This document shows, piece by piece, positions 1 to 6,120 of a stretch of 8,078 bases of DNA. A program made the position numbers and the translations under genes. How positions within the stretch are numbered: position 1 is the first letter of the stretch; each line of letters begins with the position of its first letter. The notes below the pieces were generated by a model. That model had not been told where the DNA came from and did not search any database. It saw nothing but the letters and a program-made list of their open reading frames with translations. The stretch is taken from assembly GCA_021779415.1 (NCBI GenBank), contig JAJYAS010000129.1:1-8078 (forward strand). The letters are read 5' to 3'. Source of the DNA: Bacillota bacterium. Its GTDB lineage: Bacteria > Bacillota_B > Desulfitobacteriia > Desulfitobacteriales > Desulfitobacteriaceae.

Positions 1-1
1 T

Positions 2-2248
2 GGCAAGCGAATTGAGCCAGATTTAATGCGCCCTGTCTCGGTGCGCCAACCCGACGGAAGCTTGCAAAAGGACATGACGTACAAAAGCAAGCTCATCATT
101 TACGTAGGTTGGAACCCCTTTGTGGCTACCCGGATCAATTATGAAAGCCGCGGAACCCTTGCTGCCAAAGTTGATAATGGGTGTAAAATTGTTGTGGTTG
201 ATCCGGCCTTAACCAATACTGCTTCCCAAGCGGATCTTTGGTTGCCGATTCGTCCGGGAACCGATGGCGAGCTCTTTGCCGGAATGCTGCGCTATATCCT
301 GGAAAATGATAATCCCAATAGTCTTGACCGCCGTTATATTGATTGGGACTTTAAGAAATACAGTGACGGTTGGGACGAGTATCTCGAAGCTTTTAAAGCC
401 TGGTGGACAAAGATTGACCCCATGACCAAGCTACCTTATTTCAGCATAGAATGGACGGCAGCCCGTACCGGCATTTCGAAAGAACAAATTATCGAGCTAA
501 GCCATATGTTTGGCAGCACAAAACCAGCAGCACTGGTTTGTGGAATGCAGAGCCCCGGGCACCATTATAACGGCTATGTTGCTTCGATTCTTATGACGAC
601 CTTGAATGTCATTACGGGAAATTTCGACGTTCCGGGAGGAGCTATCGATACAGAGATTACTAAATCGGATAAAGGCGGAAGCGCTACCGGTAAGGACTTT
701 AAAAAGAAAAAAGTAAAACGAACCATCAACTCAACGGAAGTCGAAGCCGAGATCGAGCAACTTCATATGGATTCTTATGGAGATTGGCCTGTGGCCTGGG
801 ATGATGTGATCGGGGATTATCCGAAATGCTTCAAGGAAGGAATTACCCTAAAATACGGTAAGTTTAAGGGGTATAAATATCCAATCAAAGCATACATCCA
901 ACGCACAGGAAATACGGTGATGACCGGTAGTGCACCCTATCGCTGGATCGAGGCTCTGACTGCCAAGGATGCCTCCGGGAACTATAATGTAGAGCTTGTG
1001 GTTACGGTCGATACACTTTATCTTGAGAGTGCCGTTTATTCTGATGTTATCTTACCGGAAGCAAGCTATGCTGAACGTATGAGTTTGTGCGATATTTATC
1101 CCTCTCATCCCCTGCTTTATTTGCGGGATCAAGTCATTAAACCACTCCATGAATCGAAAATCCCTACCGATATTATGAACCTGCTGGCCAAGAAACTTTA
1201 TGACTTGGGCGATAAGGATATTCAGCCGAAAGATTTCTGGGAGAAGTATAAGAGTCAAGACGATTTTGTCAATGAAATGTTAAAACCTGCTCCGGGTCGC
1301 TATAATATTGGCCAACCCTTGCCTTATCCCAACTTGCCGGAAGGGTACAAGCTGATCGGGACTCCTGATTCGTTAGAAGCAGGAAAAGTGACCATTGATA
1401 ACGACAAGAAAGAGATTAAAGGAGATTCGGTAACCGTTGAGTGGCTCAGGAAAAACAAAGGGGTTGCCATTTGGCCCATGAGCTGGCACCGCTATCGCAA
1501 ATTGGATGCCACGACTGGAGACTACGTGGCCAATAAGGTTTTTCCGAATACAAAGAGCAAGCTCGTTGAGTTCAAGTTCAGCCTCTATGCTGATCTGGAT
1601 AAAAAAATTCAAGACGGTTTGGGTGTATCCAGCGGGATGAAAGACTTAGGTTGGGAACACTTACCCTCCACCTTCTATTGGTTCGAAACGAATTGGAATC
1701 CGTATACCAATCCGAAGTATCAAAAGTACGCGAATGAGTATCCGTTCCAGCTTATTGTCGGGCGAGTTCATCAATCTATGACCGCCACTCAGATGCTTCC
1801 CACTCTCGCTCAAGCACCCTGTGAAGGAACCTGGATGCCCCTCAATAATGCGTTCGAACAGGAAATTCTTGACGCCAACCCGGCAATAAAAGAGGGCTAT
1901 GAAATAAAAACCAAAAAATTCAAAGCCAACACTTGGTGTGTGGGAACCGTCCTCATGCACACTCAAGATGCCGAAAAACTAGGGCTTAAAACCGGAGATA
2001 TGATTGAAATTGAGAATCCTCTCAAGCGTACGGTTAAGAGTAAAGTGTTTGTCAGTGAAGGAATCCTTCCAGGGGTAGTCAAGATGGGCTTTGGCACAGG
2101 TGGTCGCTTCAGTCCGGGTCTCGGCGGCACTTACAAGCAGAAGGATTATACACCAAGCCATAATGAGTTGATCGATCCGGATAGCTTAAGTCCCCTCATG
2201 GGAATGCCGACCTATGCGGATATGGTGGTCAAGATTAAAAAGATTTAA
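2..2248 (+). CDS. Molybdopterin oxidoreductase (DMSO reductase family) catalytic subunit, 5'-truncated
   Basis: Catalytic subunit of a complex iron-sulfur molybdoenzyme, binding Mo-bis-MGD and probably reducing or oxidising a small oxyanion or sulfur compound for respiration. The frame is open to the left edge (codons at 2-25 read GKRIEPDL), so the ATG at 26 is not the true start. About 748 codons are present; perhaps 200 N-terminal residues are missing, which in this family hold the Tat signal, the [4Fe-4S] cysteines and the Mo ligand. Visible family features are GWNPF (about 104-121), VVVDP followed by an ADLWLPIRPGTDGEL block (191-274) for cofactor binding, SDVILPEASYAER (about 1039-1077), and a C-terminal MGD-binding domain from about 1742 (PFQLIVGRVHQSM), ending in an SHNELI..DP..SPLMG block. 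Length and layout suit the PsrA/PhsA/ArrA/TtrA group. I cannot assign a substrate; nearby arsR-arsM makes arsenate one possibility. A TorD-type chaperone gene follows. Confidence 0.93.
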   Translation, partial: GKRIEPDLMRPVSVRQPDGSLQKDMTYKSKLIIYVGWNPFVATRINYESRGTLAAKVDNGCKIVVVDPALTNTASQADLWLPIRPGTDGELFAGMLRYILENDNPNSLDRRYIDWDFKKYSDGWDEYLEAFKAWWTKIDPMTKLPYFSIEWTAARTGISKEQIIELSHMFGSTKPAALVCGMQSPGHHYNGYVASILMTTLNVITGNFDVPGGAIDTEITKSDKGGSATGKDFKKKKVKRTINSTEVEAEIEQLHMDSYGDWPVAWDDVIGDYPKCFKEGITLKYGKFKGYKYPIKAYIQRTGNTVMTGSAPYRWIEALTAKDASGNYNVELVVTVDTLYLESAVYSDVILPEASYAERMSLCDIYPSHPLLYLRDQVIKPLHESKIPTDIMNLLAKKLYDLGDKDIQPKDFWEKYKSQDDFVNEMLKPAPGRYNIGQPLPYPNLPEGYKLIGTPDSLEAGKVTIDNDKKEIKGDSVTVEWLRKNKGVAIWPMSWHRYRKLDATTGDYVANKVFPNTKSKLVEFKFSLYADLDKKIQDGLGVSSGMKDLGWEHLPSTFYWFETNWNPYTNPKYQKYANEYPFQLIVGRVHQSMTATQMLPTLAQAPCEGTWMPLNNAFEQEILDANPAIKEGYEIKTKKFKANTWCVGTVLMHTQDAEKLGLKTGDMIEIENPLKRTVKSKVFVSEGILPGVVKMGFGTGGRFSPGLGGTYKQKDYTPSHNELIDPDSLSPLMGMPTYADMVVKIKKI

Positions 2249-2263
2249 TTCTTCAAATAGAAA

Positions 2264-2297
2264 GGGGCTGCTTCGTCAGCCCCTGGACTATTTTTTT
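2264..2297 (+). terminator. Hairpin with displaced T-run between oxidoreductase and chaperone genes
   Basis: GGGGCTG (2264-2270) pairs perfectly with CAGCCCC (2277-2283) across a CTTCGT loop, starting 16 bp after the oxidoreductase stop. A T-run follows at 2291-2297 but is separated from the stem by seven mixed bases, so termination may be partial. It could also stabilise the 3' end of the upstream message. The chaperone gene follows on the same strand with no obvious promoter of its own, so a leaky terminator or attenuator fits best. Confidence 0.6.
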
Positions 2298-2332
2298 GAA
2301 ATTACTTTCTTGCTCAAAAGGAGGACATTATT

Positions 2333-2968
2333 ATGGATTTGTCAATCCAGGATCTAAAAGCACAAATTAACGTTTATAACTTTTTCGCTGTTTTCTTCAG
2401 AGCTAAGCCCAGCAGGGAATGGTTAAAGTCCGCTCTTGAGTTTATGGCTAGCTGGGACGAAACGGACTCTCCGGAAGAACGGCTGCTCCATCAACAACTT
2501 TTAGACCGCCTTCAACAGGATGGACTGGAAAGCTACAGCGAATTTCTACGCCGGGAGTATGAGCGGTTGTTTTTTGCTCCCGGGCGCGTCCTTGTTAATC
2601 TTTATGAATCAGTTTACAGGGGAAGTGGTCTACTCATGCAGGAAACAACTATAGCTGTCCGCAAGCATTATCTTGAGGCGGGTCTGGTGACAAAATCTTT
2701 GTATTCCATACCTGATGATCATATAGCTACAGAATTAGAGTTTATGCAGTTTCTCTCCCAAAAGCTCCTTGGGCTCGTTCAGAAAGCCGGTACCGAGGAA
2801 GATATTCAGAAAGTCATGGTGCGGCAAAGTAGTTTCTTGAACGAACACCTTAAGCAATGGACTCCGGCGCTAGCCGAAACTATAAAGTCGAATTCCAAAG
2901 ACCCGTTTTTTCAAATTCTAAGTATTGGACTGGAATCACTGATAGAAGTCGCTCCAACAGTTAGTTAG
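2333..2968 (+). CDS. TorD/DmsD-family molybdoenzyme chaperone
   Basis: Cytoplasmic redox-enzyme maturation protein. Members of this family bind the signal peptide of a molybdoenzyme catalytic subunit and keep it competent for cofactor insertion before export. The 211-residue length is normal for the family. Recognisable pieces are EYERLFFAPG followed by YESVY (residues about 75-95), and the family signature PDDHIATELEFM (127-138). The helical, charged composition has no signal peptide or membrane segment. The start is well supported: AGGAGGA at 2319-2325 lies 7-8 bases before the ATG. It lies 84 bp downstream of the oxidoreductase, which is its probable client. Position after the catalytic gene matches many reductase operons. 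The client cannot be proven because the oxidoreductase N-terminus, where the signal peptide would be, is outside the window. Confidence 0.93.
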   Translation: MDLSIQDLKAQINVYNFFAVFFRAKPSREWLKSALEFMASWDETDSPEERLLHQQLLDRLQQDGLESYSEFLRREYERLFFAPGRVLVNLYESVYRGSGLLMQETTIAVRKHYLEAGLVTKSLYSIPDDHIATELEFMQFLSQKLLGLVQKAGTEEDIQKVMVRQSSFLNEHLKQWTPALAETIKSNSKDPFFQILSIGLESLIEVAPTVS

Positions 2969-3065
2969 TTTCGAAGGCTCTCCTCGTTTCAGGAGCACAC
3001 TCTACTTGAAATATTCTAAGCTTGCATTACTACCCAATGACCTGTTGATCACTTCCTGCACTAGC

Positions 3066-3242
3066 TTAGAGTGCAAGCAGCTTATCCCCTTTGATCTCCT
3101 CGGCACTCCAAGCAATCACTGCAAACTTCCCGTTTGAATGTCTATCCACTTTATTGATCCACTCAATTTCATTGCTAGCCTTAGCGGACAACAGCTGATT
3201 TGTCGTCCCGGTGTGATACAGCGAAGAATTAATGACCCACCG
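3066..3242 (-). pseudogene. Possible decayed gene fragment, 58 codons, no start codon
   Basis: A minus-strand frame runs from just after a TGA (3243-3245) to a TAA (3066-3068) with protein-like composition, including segments EIEWINKVDRHSNGKF and AVIAWSAEEIKGDKLLAL. It has no ATG and no ribosome-binding site, and the frame upstream is closed, so it looks like the C-terminal remnant of a lost gene rather than a working one. I do not recognise the family. It may simply be chance coding-like sequence. Confidence 0.25.
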
Positions 3243-3256
3243 TCAATCAAGGTGGG
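3237..3256. repeat. CCCACC/GGTGGG inverted repeat
   Basis: A perfect 6-bp inverted repeat around a short spacer lies between the possible gene remnant and the arsR promoter. Neither side is followed by a T-run, so it is not a convincing intrinsic terminator. It lies about 60 bp upstream of the arsR -35 element, and its role is unknown. Confidence 0.4.
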
Positions 3257-3315
3257 ACTTACTTAAAAGAAATTCTGGTGAAATTTTTTCCCAATTTGAG
3301 ACAGGTCATAACCAC

Positions 3316-3350
3316 TTGCAAATATCAAAAAAAATTGATATGATAATACC
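3316..3350 (+). promoter_or_regulatory. arsR promoter with overlapping ArsR operator
   Basis: A -35 element TTGCAA (3316-3321) and a -10 element TATGAT (3339-3344) are separated by exactly 17 bp. A perfect 7-bp inverted repeat, ATATCAA (3322-3328) and TTGATAT (3335-3341) around six A residues, fills the spacer and enters the -10. This ATCAA-N6-TTGAT form is the usual shape of ArsR/SmtB-family operators. Bound repressor would block RNA polymerase directly, giving autorepression relieved by arsenite or antimonite. The expected transcription start, 6-7 bp after the -10, falls on or next to the arsR ATG at 3351. Confidence 0.8.
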
Positions 3351-3665
3351 ATGAAAATAAATGTTGTAAAAGTTTCAAGCGCTTTAAGTGATCCGATTCG
3401 TCAGCGTATTTTACGTATGTTAATTAGCCATGAAAGAGGTGAATCTCAAGGGTGGTGTTGCACTTCTCCAGCTGAAGGGGTATGTAATTGTGATATAGTA
3501 TCTGCTCTCAGCCTCCTTCAATCGAGGGTTTCCTATCATATGAAAGAGTTAGCGGATGCTGGAGTCATTAAAGAAAAATCTAAAGGAAAGTGGAAATATT
3601 ACTCGCTCAATCGAGAGACTTTAAGGGAATATATCAGACAAATCACCTTGGATTATAACCTATAG
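3351..3665 (+). CDS. arsR: ArsR-family arsenite-responsive repressor
   Basis: Winged-helix transcriptional repressor that leaves DNA when it binds As(III) or Sb(III). The protein has 104 residues, the usual size. ALSDPIRQRILRML (11-24) opens the DNA-binding fold. GVCNCDIV (43-50) matches the alpha-3 metal site, where Cys45 and Cys47 correspond to the CxC of the classical E. coli-type ArsR. LQSRVSYHMKELADAGVI (about 56-73) is the recognition-helix region, followed by the wing KGKWKYYSLN. Cys36-Cys37 form an additional vicinal pair upstream of the CxC. There is no Shine-Dalgarno sequence before the ATG, an in-frame TGA lies just upstream (3336-3338), and no good internal start exists, so this start is kept despite the apparent lack of a leader. 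arsM follows 81 bp downstream on the same strand and is the likely regulated target. Confidence 0.95.
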   Translation: MKINVVKVSSALSDPIRQRILRMLISHERGESQGWCCTSPAEGVCNCDIVSALSLLQSRVSYHMKELADAGVIKEKSKGKWKYYSLNRETLREYIRQITLDYNL

Positions 3666-3674
3666 TCTCTTTTT

Positions 3675-3712
3675 TTGACTATACATATCAAAAAAATTTT
3701 ATGTATTAGTCA
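3675..3712 (+). promoter_or_regulatory. Possible second ArsR site / promoter / hairpin before arsM
   Basis: The arsR-arsM spacer carries an imperfect dyad, TGACTATACATA (3676-3687) against TATGTATTAGTCA (3700-3712), with a single unpaired base. Inside it, 3685-3696 repeats the first 12 bases of the arsR operator (ATATCAAAAAAA), but the right half is degenerate. TTGACT (3675-3680) with TTTATG 17 bp downstream could act as a weak promoter, mirroring the arsR layout. No T-run follows, so it is not a normal terminator. It may be a second, weaker repressor site or an RNA processing hairpin. Confidence 0.4.
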
Positions 3713-3746
3713 ACGACAATAAAACCTAAAAAGTGAGGGAAATAAA

Positions 3747-4565
3747 ATGGCCGATATTCGAGAAACCGTAAGAGAAAAGTATGCGTTCGCGATTACCAAT
3801 CGCGGTCAAGGATGTTGTGGAAGTAGTGGGTGCTGTGGAAGTTCTATAAGTGATGGGGCAGATCCTATTACTGGCAATCTTTACGATGAAGGGGATTTAC
3901 ACGGTTTAGATCCAGATTTAATCGCTGATTCCTTTGGATGTGGAAACCCTACTGCGTTAGCAGCTTTAAATCCGGGCGAGGTCGTTTTGGATTTGGGGAG
4001 TGGCTCGGGGCTGGATGTTCTACTCTCGGCAAATAGAGTGGGCCCGACAGGGAAAGCGTATGGGCTTGATATGACCGATGAAATGCTGGCTGTTGCCAAG
4101 GAAAATCAACAAAAATCCGGAATAGTGAATGCTGAATTCTTGAAAGGGCACATTGAGGAGATTCCCTTACCCGAAAACACAGTAGACGTTATCATTTCGA
4201 ATTGTGTAATCAACCTTTCGGGTGATAAAGATAAAGTAATGAAGGAAGCCTTTCGAGTGCTGAAACCTCATGGAAGGTTCGCTGTGTCGGATATCGTGTT
4301 GAAGAAATCTCTGCCTGAGAAAGTAAGAGAAAATATGTTGTCTTGGGCTGGGTGTATAGCTGGGGCACTGTTGGAAGAAGAGTATCGTGAAAAACTGGCA
4401 CAAGCGGGGTTTGAGAATGTTAAGATTCAAGTTACCCGCGAATATGACTTGACTGACTCGAGTTTGAGAGGTATGTTAGAAGAATTGTCTGAAGCGGAAA
4501 TTAACGAATTTCAAGGGTCGATTGTCAGTGCATTTATTCGAGCGGATAAACCAGAATCTTGTTGA
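3747..4565 (+). CDS. arsM: Arsenite S-adenosylmethionine methyltransferase ArsM
   Basis: Cytoplasmic enzyme that transfers methyl groups from SAM to trivalent arsenic, giving methylated and eventually volatile arsines. The 272-residue protein has SAM motif I as [12 protein letters not shown] (81-92) and an acidic follow-up GLDMTDEML (106-114). The three cysteines that bind As(III) in characterised ArsM are present: Cys65 in SFGCGNP, Cys153 in ISNCVINLS, and Cys203 in WAGCIAGAL. The N-terminus carries a duplicated CCGSSG element (Cys23-24 and Cys29-30), a cysteine cluster known from some bacterial ArsM proteins. The start is supported by GAGGGA at 3735-3740, six bases before the ATG. It probably shares the arsR transcript and may have an extra ArsR-controlled promoter. 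No terminator is visible between its stop and the convergent small gene 24 bp away. Confidence 0.96.
   Translation: MADIRETVREKYAFAITNRGQGCCGSSGCCGSSISDGADPITGNLYDEGDLHGLDPDLIADSFGCGNPTALAALNPGEVVLDLGSGSGLDVLLSANRVGPTGKAYGLDMTDEMLAVAKENQQKSGIVNAEFLKGHIEEIPLPENTVDVIISNCVINLSGDKDKVMKEAFRVLKPHGRFAVSDIVLKKSLPEKVRENMLSWAGCIAGALLEEEYREKLAQAGFENVKIQVTREYDLTDSSLRGMLEELSEAEINEFQGSIVSAFIRADKPESC
3813..3848 (+). repeat. 18-bp in-frame tandem duplication in arsM encoding CCGSS repeats
   Basis: Two consecutive 18-base units (3813-3830 and 3831-3848) encode CCGSSG and CCGSSI. They differ at a few bases, so the duplication is not very recent or is kept by selection on the protein. The result is two vicinal cysteine pairs near the ArsM N-terminus. 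Confidence 0.75.
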
Positions 4566-4589
4566 CTACTAAGAGATACGCTCACATAA

Positions 4590-4826
4590 TCACATCCGCA
4601 GACCATTGTTGATACTAATTTTCATTTTTCGCTTACCTAATTCTTGCTCTATCAAAATAAGGTGTTGTATAGGAGGCAACGGTTCACCATCCTCAATTAT
4701 TTTTTCGATGAAATATAGGCAGTTACTTTTCTCCTCTTCTGAATTGCTCAACGTCTTGTACTTAAAACAGCTTACAAGGTCGTTGTTATCCTCAATACCC
4801 AAACCACAGTTACGACATGTCTTCAT
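4590..4826 (-). CDS. Small cysteine-rich hypothetical protein (possible zinc ribbon)
   Basis: Unrecognised 78-residue soluble protein. It begins MKTCRNCG, a CxxC at residues 4-7, followed by single cysteines in LVSCFKY and KSNCLYF. The four cysteines could make a zinc site. The rest is charged and contains EDGEPLPPIQHLILIEQELGK. I chose the ATG at 4824-4826 rather than the in-frame TTG at 4844, because GAGAGGG lies about nine bases before the ATG and would be inside the longer version. It is convergent with arsM, with 24 bp between stops, and lies downstream of lplA on the same strand. Composition, start signal and cysteine pattern favour a real gene. The function is unknown, and transcription from arsM would run antisense across it. 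Confidence 0.6.
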   Translation of the reverse strand: MKTCRNCGLGIEDNNDLVSCFKYKTLSNSEEEKSNCLYFIEKIIEDGEPLPPIQHLILIEQELGKRKMKISINNGLRM

Positions 4827-4853
4827 AATTACACACCCTCTCAAATTAAAGAG

Positions 4854-4901
4854 CCCCCTGCGATAGAATAGGAAGAATAATCTATCGCAGGAGGTTTTTT
4901 T
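4854..4901 (+). terminator. Strong rho-independent terminator, + strand
   Basis: CCTGCGATAGA (4857-4867) pairs perfectly with TCTATCGCAGG (4881-4891). The stem extends by two further pairs past one mismatch and is followed directly by seven T residues (4895-4901). The T-run orientation makes it a good terminator for + strand transcription, i.e. for arsR-arsM read-through. On the minus strand the hairpin lies just after the lplA stop and is followed by CTCTTTAATTT, so it may also stop lplA transcription, less efficiently. Confidence 0.85.
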
Positions 4902-4907
4902 GAATCA

Positions 4908-5918
4908 CTAGAACTCTGTTTCACTAAACCATTGAACAACATCTTTAATAATCATCGCTTGATTTTCAGTTTGTCTATCCACTGTTAATAAACGCTCAAT
5001 CATCCTGTCTTTCCTAAAAGAGCATCCTTCAAGGCCTTTCCCGATATCTCTGATTAGTCCCTCTTCAAGGGCATCAGAAAAAACTTGCACAGCATCTATC
5101 TGCCCATCTTTGAAGCAAAACCCGAATTCCACCTCTCCCCAACCAAAACGACGGCTAATAGAAACGTCAAATTTTGGTGTTTTTCCAAACCGCCATTCCC
5201 AAGAGGAATATTTCTGAACTAGGGACTCGAGTTTGAGGTTATCGCAGTCCACTGCCATTTTTTTAGCGTCGCCCCCGTAAATCTCAAAAAAGCTCTCTTC
5301 CATACCTTTGATTACACTAGCCAGCGTAACGTCTTTACAAACCTCCGTTAGATTGACCACTCTGGACTGAACGGAATCGATTCCCTTGGAAATGATCTTT
5401 TCACGAGATACCTGCAAGTAACGACTAAGCTTGGTTAGGTCGCTATTGATCAGGATAGTGCCATGGTGCAAAGCATTATCTTTATTAAAAAAATAAGCGT
5501 TACCGGAAAACTTCTTTTCCTCAATCACTAAATCATTACGCCCAGAAAACTCAGCGTTTATCCCAAGTTTTGTTACCGCCTGCAAAATGACGGTTAGCTG
5601 TTTCGATAAATCATAATGTTTTTTATTCATAATGAAGGTAAAGTTTAAATTGCCCAAATCATGGAATACCGCCCCCCCTCCTGATAAACGCCGAGCTAGT
5701 TTTCCTCCCTCTCGTTCCAAATCCCGATGCCGACATTCTTTCCAGGCATTCTGATTTCTGCCGATGACCACCGTGGTATCATTCTGCCATAAATAAAGTA
5801 TTACCTCATCCTCGGTTATTTGTTCTAATAAATATTCTTCAATAGCCAAGTTCACCCACGGATCATACGACAACGATTTGATGATGCGAGTTTGAATCTG
5901 AGACACCATAATCCACAT
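4908..5918 (-). CDS. lplA: Lipoate-protein ligase A
   Basis: Cytoplasmic enzyme that activates free lipoate with ATP and attaches it to a lysine of lipoyl-domain proteins such as GcvH or 2-oxoacid dehydrogenase E2. At 336 residues it matches the usual bacterial LplA length. The signature RRLSGGGAVFHDLGN (76-90) is followed by GRNDLVIEEKKFSGNA (126-141), which contains the conserved lipoyl-AMP-binding lysine region (near Lys136), and HHGTILINSDL (151-161). The C-terminal part (about 245-330) is the accessory domain seen in two-domain LplA, so this one probably catalyses both activation and transfer. The start is uncertain: ATG at 5918 has GAGAAAG too close to it, and the ATG at 5909 (residue 4) is equally possible. 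No lipoylated target protein is encoded nearby, so it appears to be a stand-alone salvage gene with its own promoter. Confidence 0.95.
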   Translation of the reverse strand: MWIMVSQIQTRIIKSLSYDPWVNLAIEEYLLEQITEDEVILYLWQNDTTVVIGRNQNAWKECRHRDLEREGGKLARRLSGGGAVFHDLGNLNFTFIMNKKHYDLSKQLTVILQAVTKLGINAEFSGRNDLVIEEKKFSGNAYFFNKDNALHHGTILINSDLTKLSRYLQVSREKIISKGIDSVQSRVVNLTEVCKDVTLASVIKGMEESFFEIYGGDAKKMAVDCDNLKLESLVQKYSSWEWRFGKTPKFDVSISRRFGWGEVEFGFCFKDGQIDAVQVFSDALEEGLIRDIGKGLEGCSFRKDRMIERLLTVDRQTENQAMIIKDVVQWFSETEF

Positions 5919-5986
5919 TCTTTCTCAAATTTTTATTATTTCCCAACCATTTGTATCAATAAGTATTATTACAATTTTATAATATA

Positions 5987-6015
5987 AACATAATACTCCT
6001 TTGTAACATTGTCAA
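5987..6015 (-). promoter_or_regulatory. lplA promoter candidate
   Basis: On the minus strand TTGACA (6015-6010, perfect -35) and TATGTT (5992-5987) are 17 bp apart. Transcription would start near 5980, giving a leader of about 60 bases before lplA. The nearby inverted repeat AGTATTAT/ATAATACT (5962-5969 and 5990-5997) overlaps the -10 and might be a regulator site, though the region is very AT-rich. Confidence 0.6.
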
Positions 6016-6036
6016 CACTGATTCCAATATGAAAAC

Positions 6037-6063
6037 GGTCCAACGTCGTAATTACGTTGGACC
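6037..6063 (-). terminator. Hairpin downstream of the MFS gene
   Basis: GGTCCAACGT (6037-6046) and ACGTTGGACC (6054-6063) form a perfect 10-bp stem with a 7-base loop. On the minus strand it lies about 58 bp after the MFS stop and is followed by GTTTTCATATT, a modest T-rich tract. On the other strand TAAATTTT follows. It most likely ends MFS transcription and separates it from the lplA promoter. Confidence 0.6.
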
Positions 6064-6088
6064 TAAATTTTCATCAATTCCGAGACTC

Positions 6089-6104
6089 CCACTTCTTTAA
6101 GTGG
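6089..6104 (-). repeat. Short inverted repeat just after the MFS stop
   Basis: CCACTT (6089-6094) and AAGTGG (6099-6104) flank a four-base loop, 17 bp after the MFS stop on the minus strand. No T-run follows on that side. It may add to 3'-end stability ahead of the stronger hairpin at 6037-6063. Confidence 0.4.
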
Positions 6105-6120
6105 TGTTCCTTATTCTACT

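Larger units (their letters stand above)
2969..3350. other. 382-bp spacer between chaperone and arsR
   Basis: No intact gene is visible. It contains a weak hairpin soon after the chaperone stop (CTCCT/AGGAG around 2981-2996, without a T-run), a widely spaced inverted repeat GCTTGCA (3020-3026)/TGCAAGC (3072-3078), a possible decayed minus-strand reading frame (3066-3242), a CCCACC/GGTGGG inverted repeat (3237-3256), and the arsR promoter/operator at its right end. The chaperone gene therefore lacks a clear intrinsic terminator, and arsR starts a separate transcription unit. Confidence 0.6.

Noticed and set aside
1052..2161. Several minus-strand open frames within the oxidoreductase gene
   Set aside because: They lie inside a gene with clear family motifs, lack ribosome sites and have no recognisable protein features.
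26..2248. ATG at 26 as the start of a complete 740-residue gene
   Set aside because: The frame stays open to the window edge, the ATG has no ribosome site, and the protein would lack the N-terminal cluster and Mo-ligand region the family needs.
2..2248. Firm naming as arsenate respiratory reductase ArrA
   Set aside because: The diagnostic N-terminus is missing and I could not recognise ArrA-specific motifs in the visible part; proximity to arsR-arsM alone is not enough.
3020..3078. GCTTGCA/TGCAAGC repeat as an insertion-sequence end or attachment site
   Set aside because: Arms are only 7 bp, no transposase or flanking duplication is visible, and such repeats occur by chance.
3881..4430. Minus-strand open frames inside arsM
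   Set aside because: They overlap a certain gene and have low-complexity, non-protein-like translations.
4606..4866. Plus-strand open frame opposite the small Cys protein
   Set aside because: It is antisense to a better candidate, runs into the terminator stem and lacks a ribosome site.
4908..5918. Functional link between lipoate ligase and arsenic detoxification
   Set aside because: As(III) does attack lipoate thiols, but lplA is on the opposite strand with its own promoter and no ArsR-like site, so adjacency is the only support.
5919..5990. Riboswitch in the lplA leader
   Set aside because: The leader is short and AT-rich, without a recognisable conserved aptamer core or terminator/anti-terminator pair.
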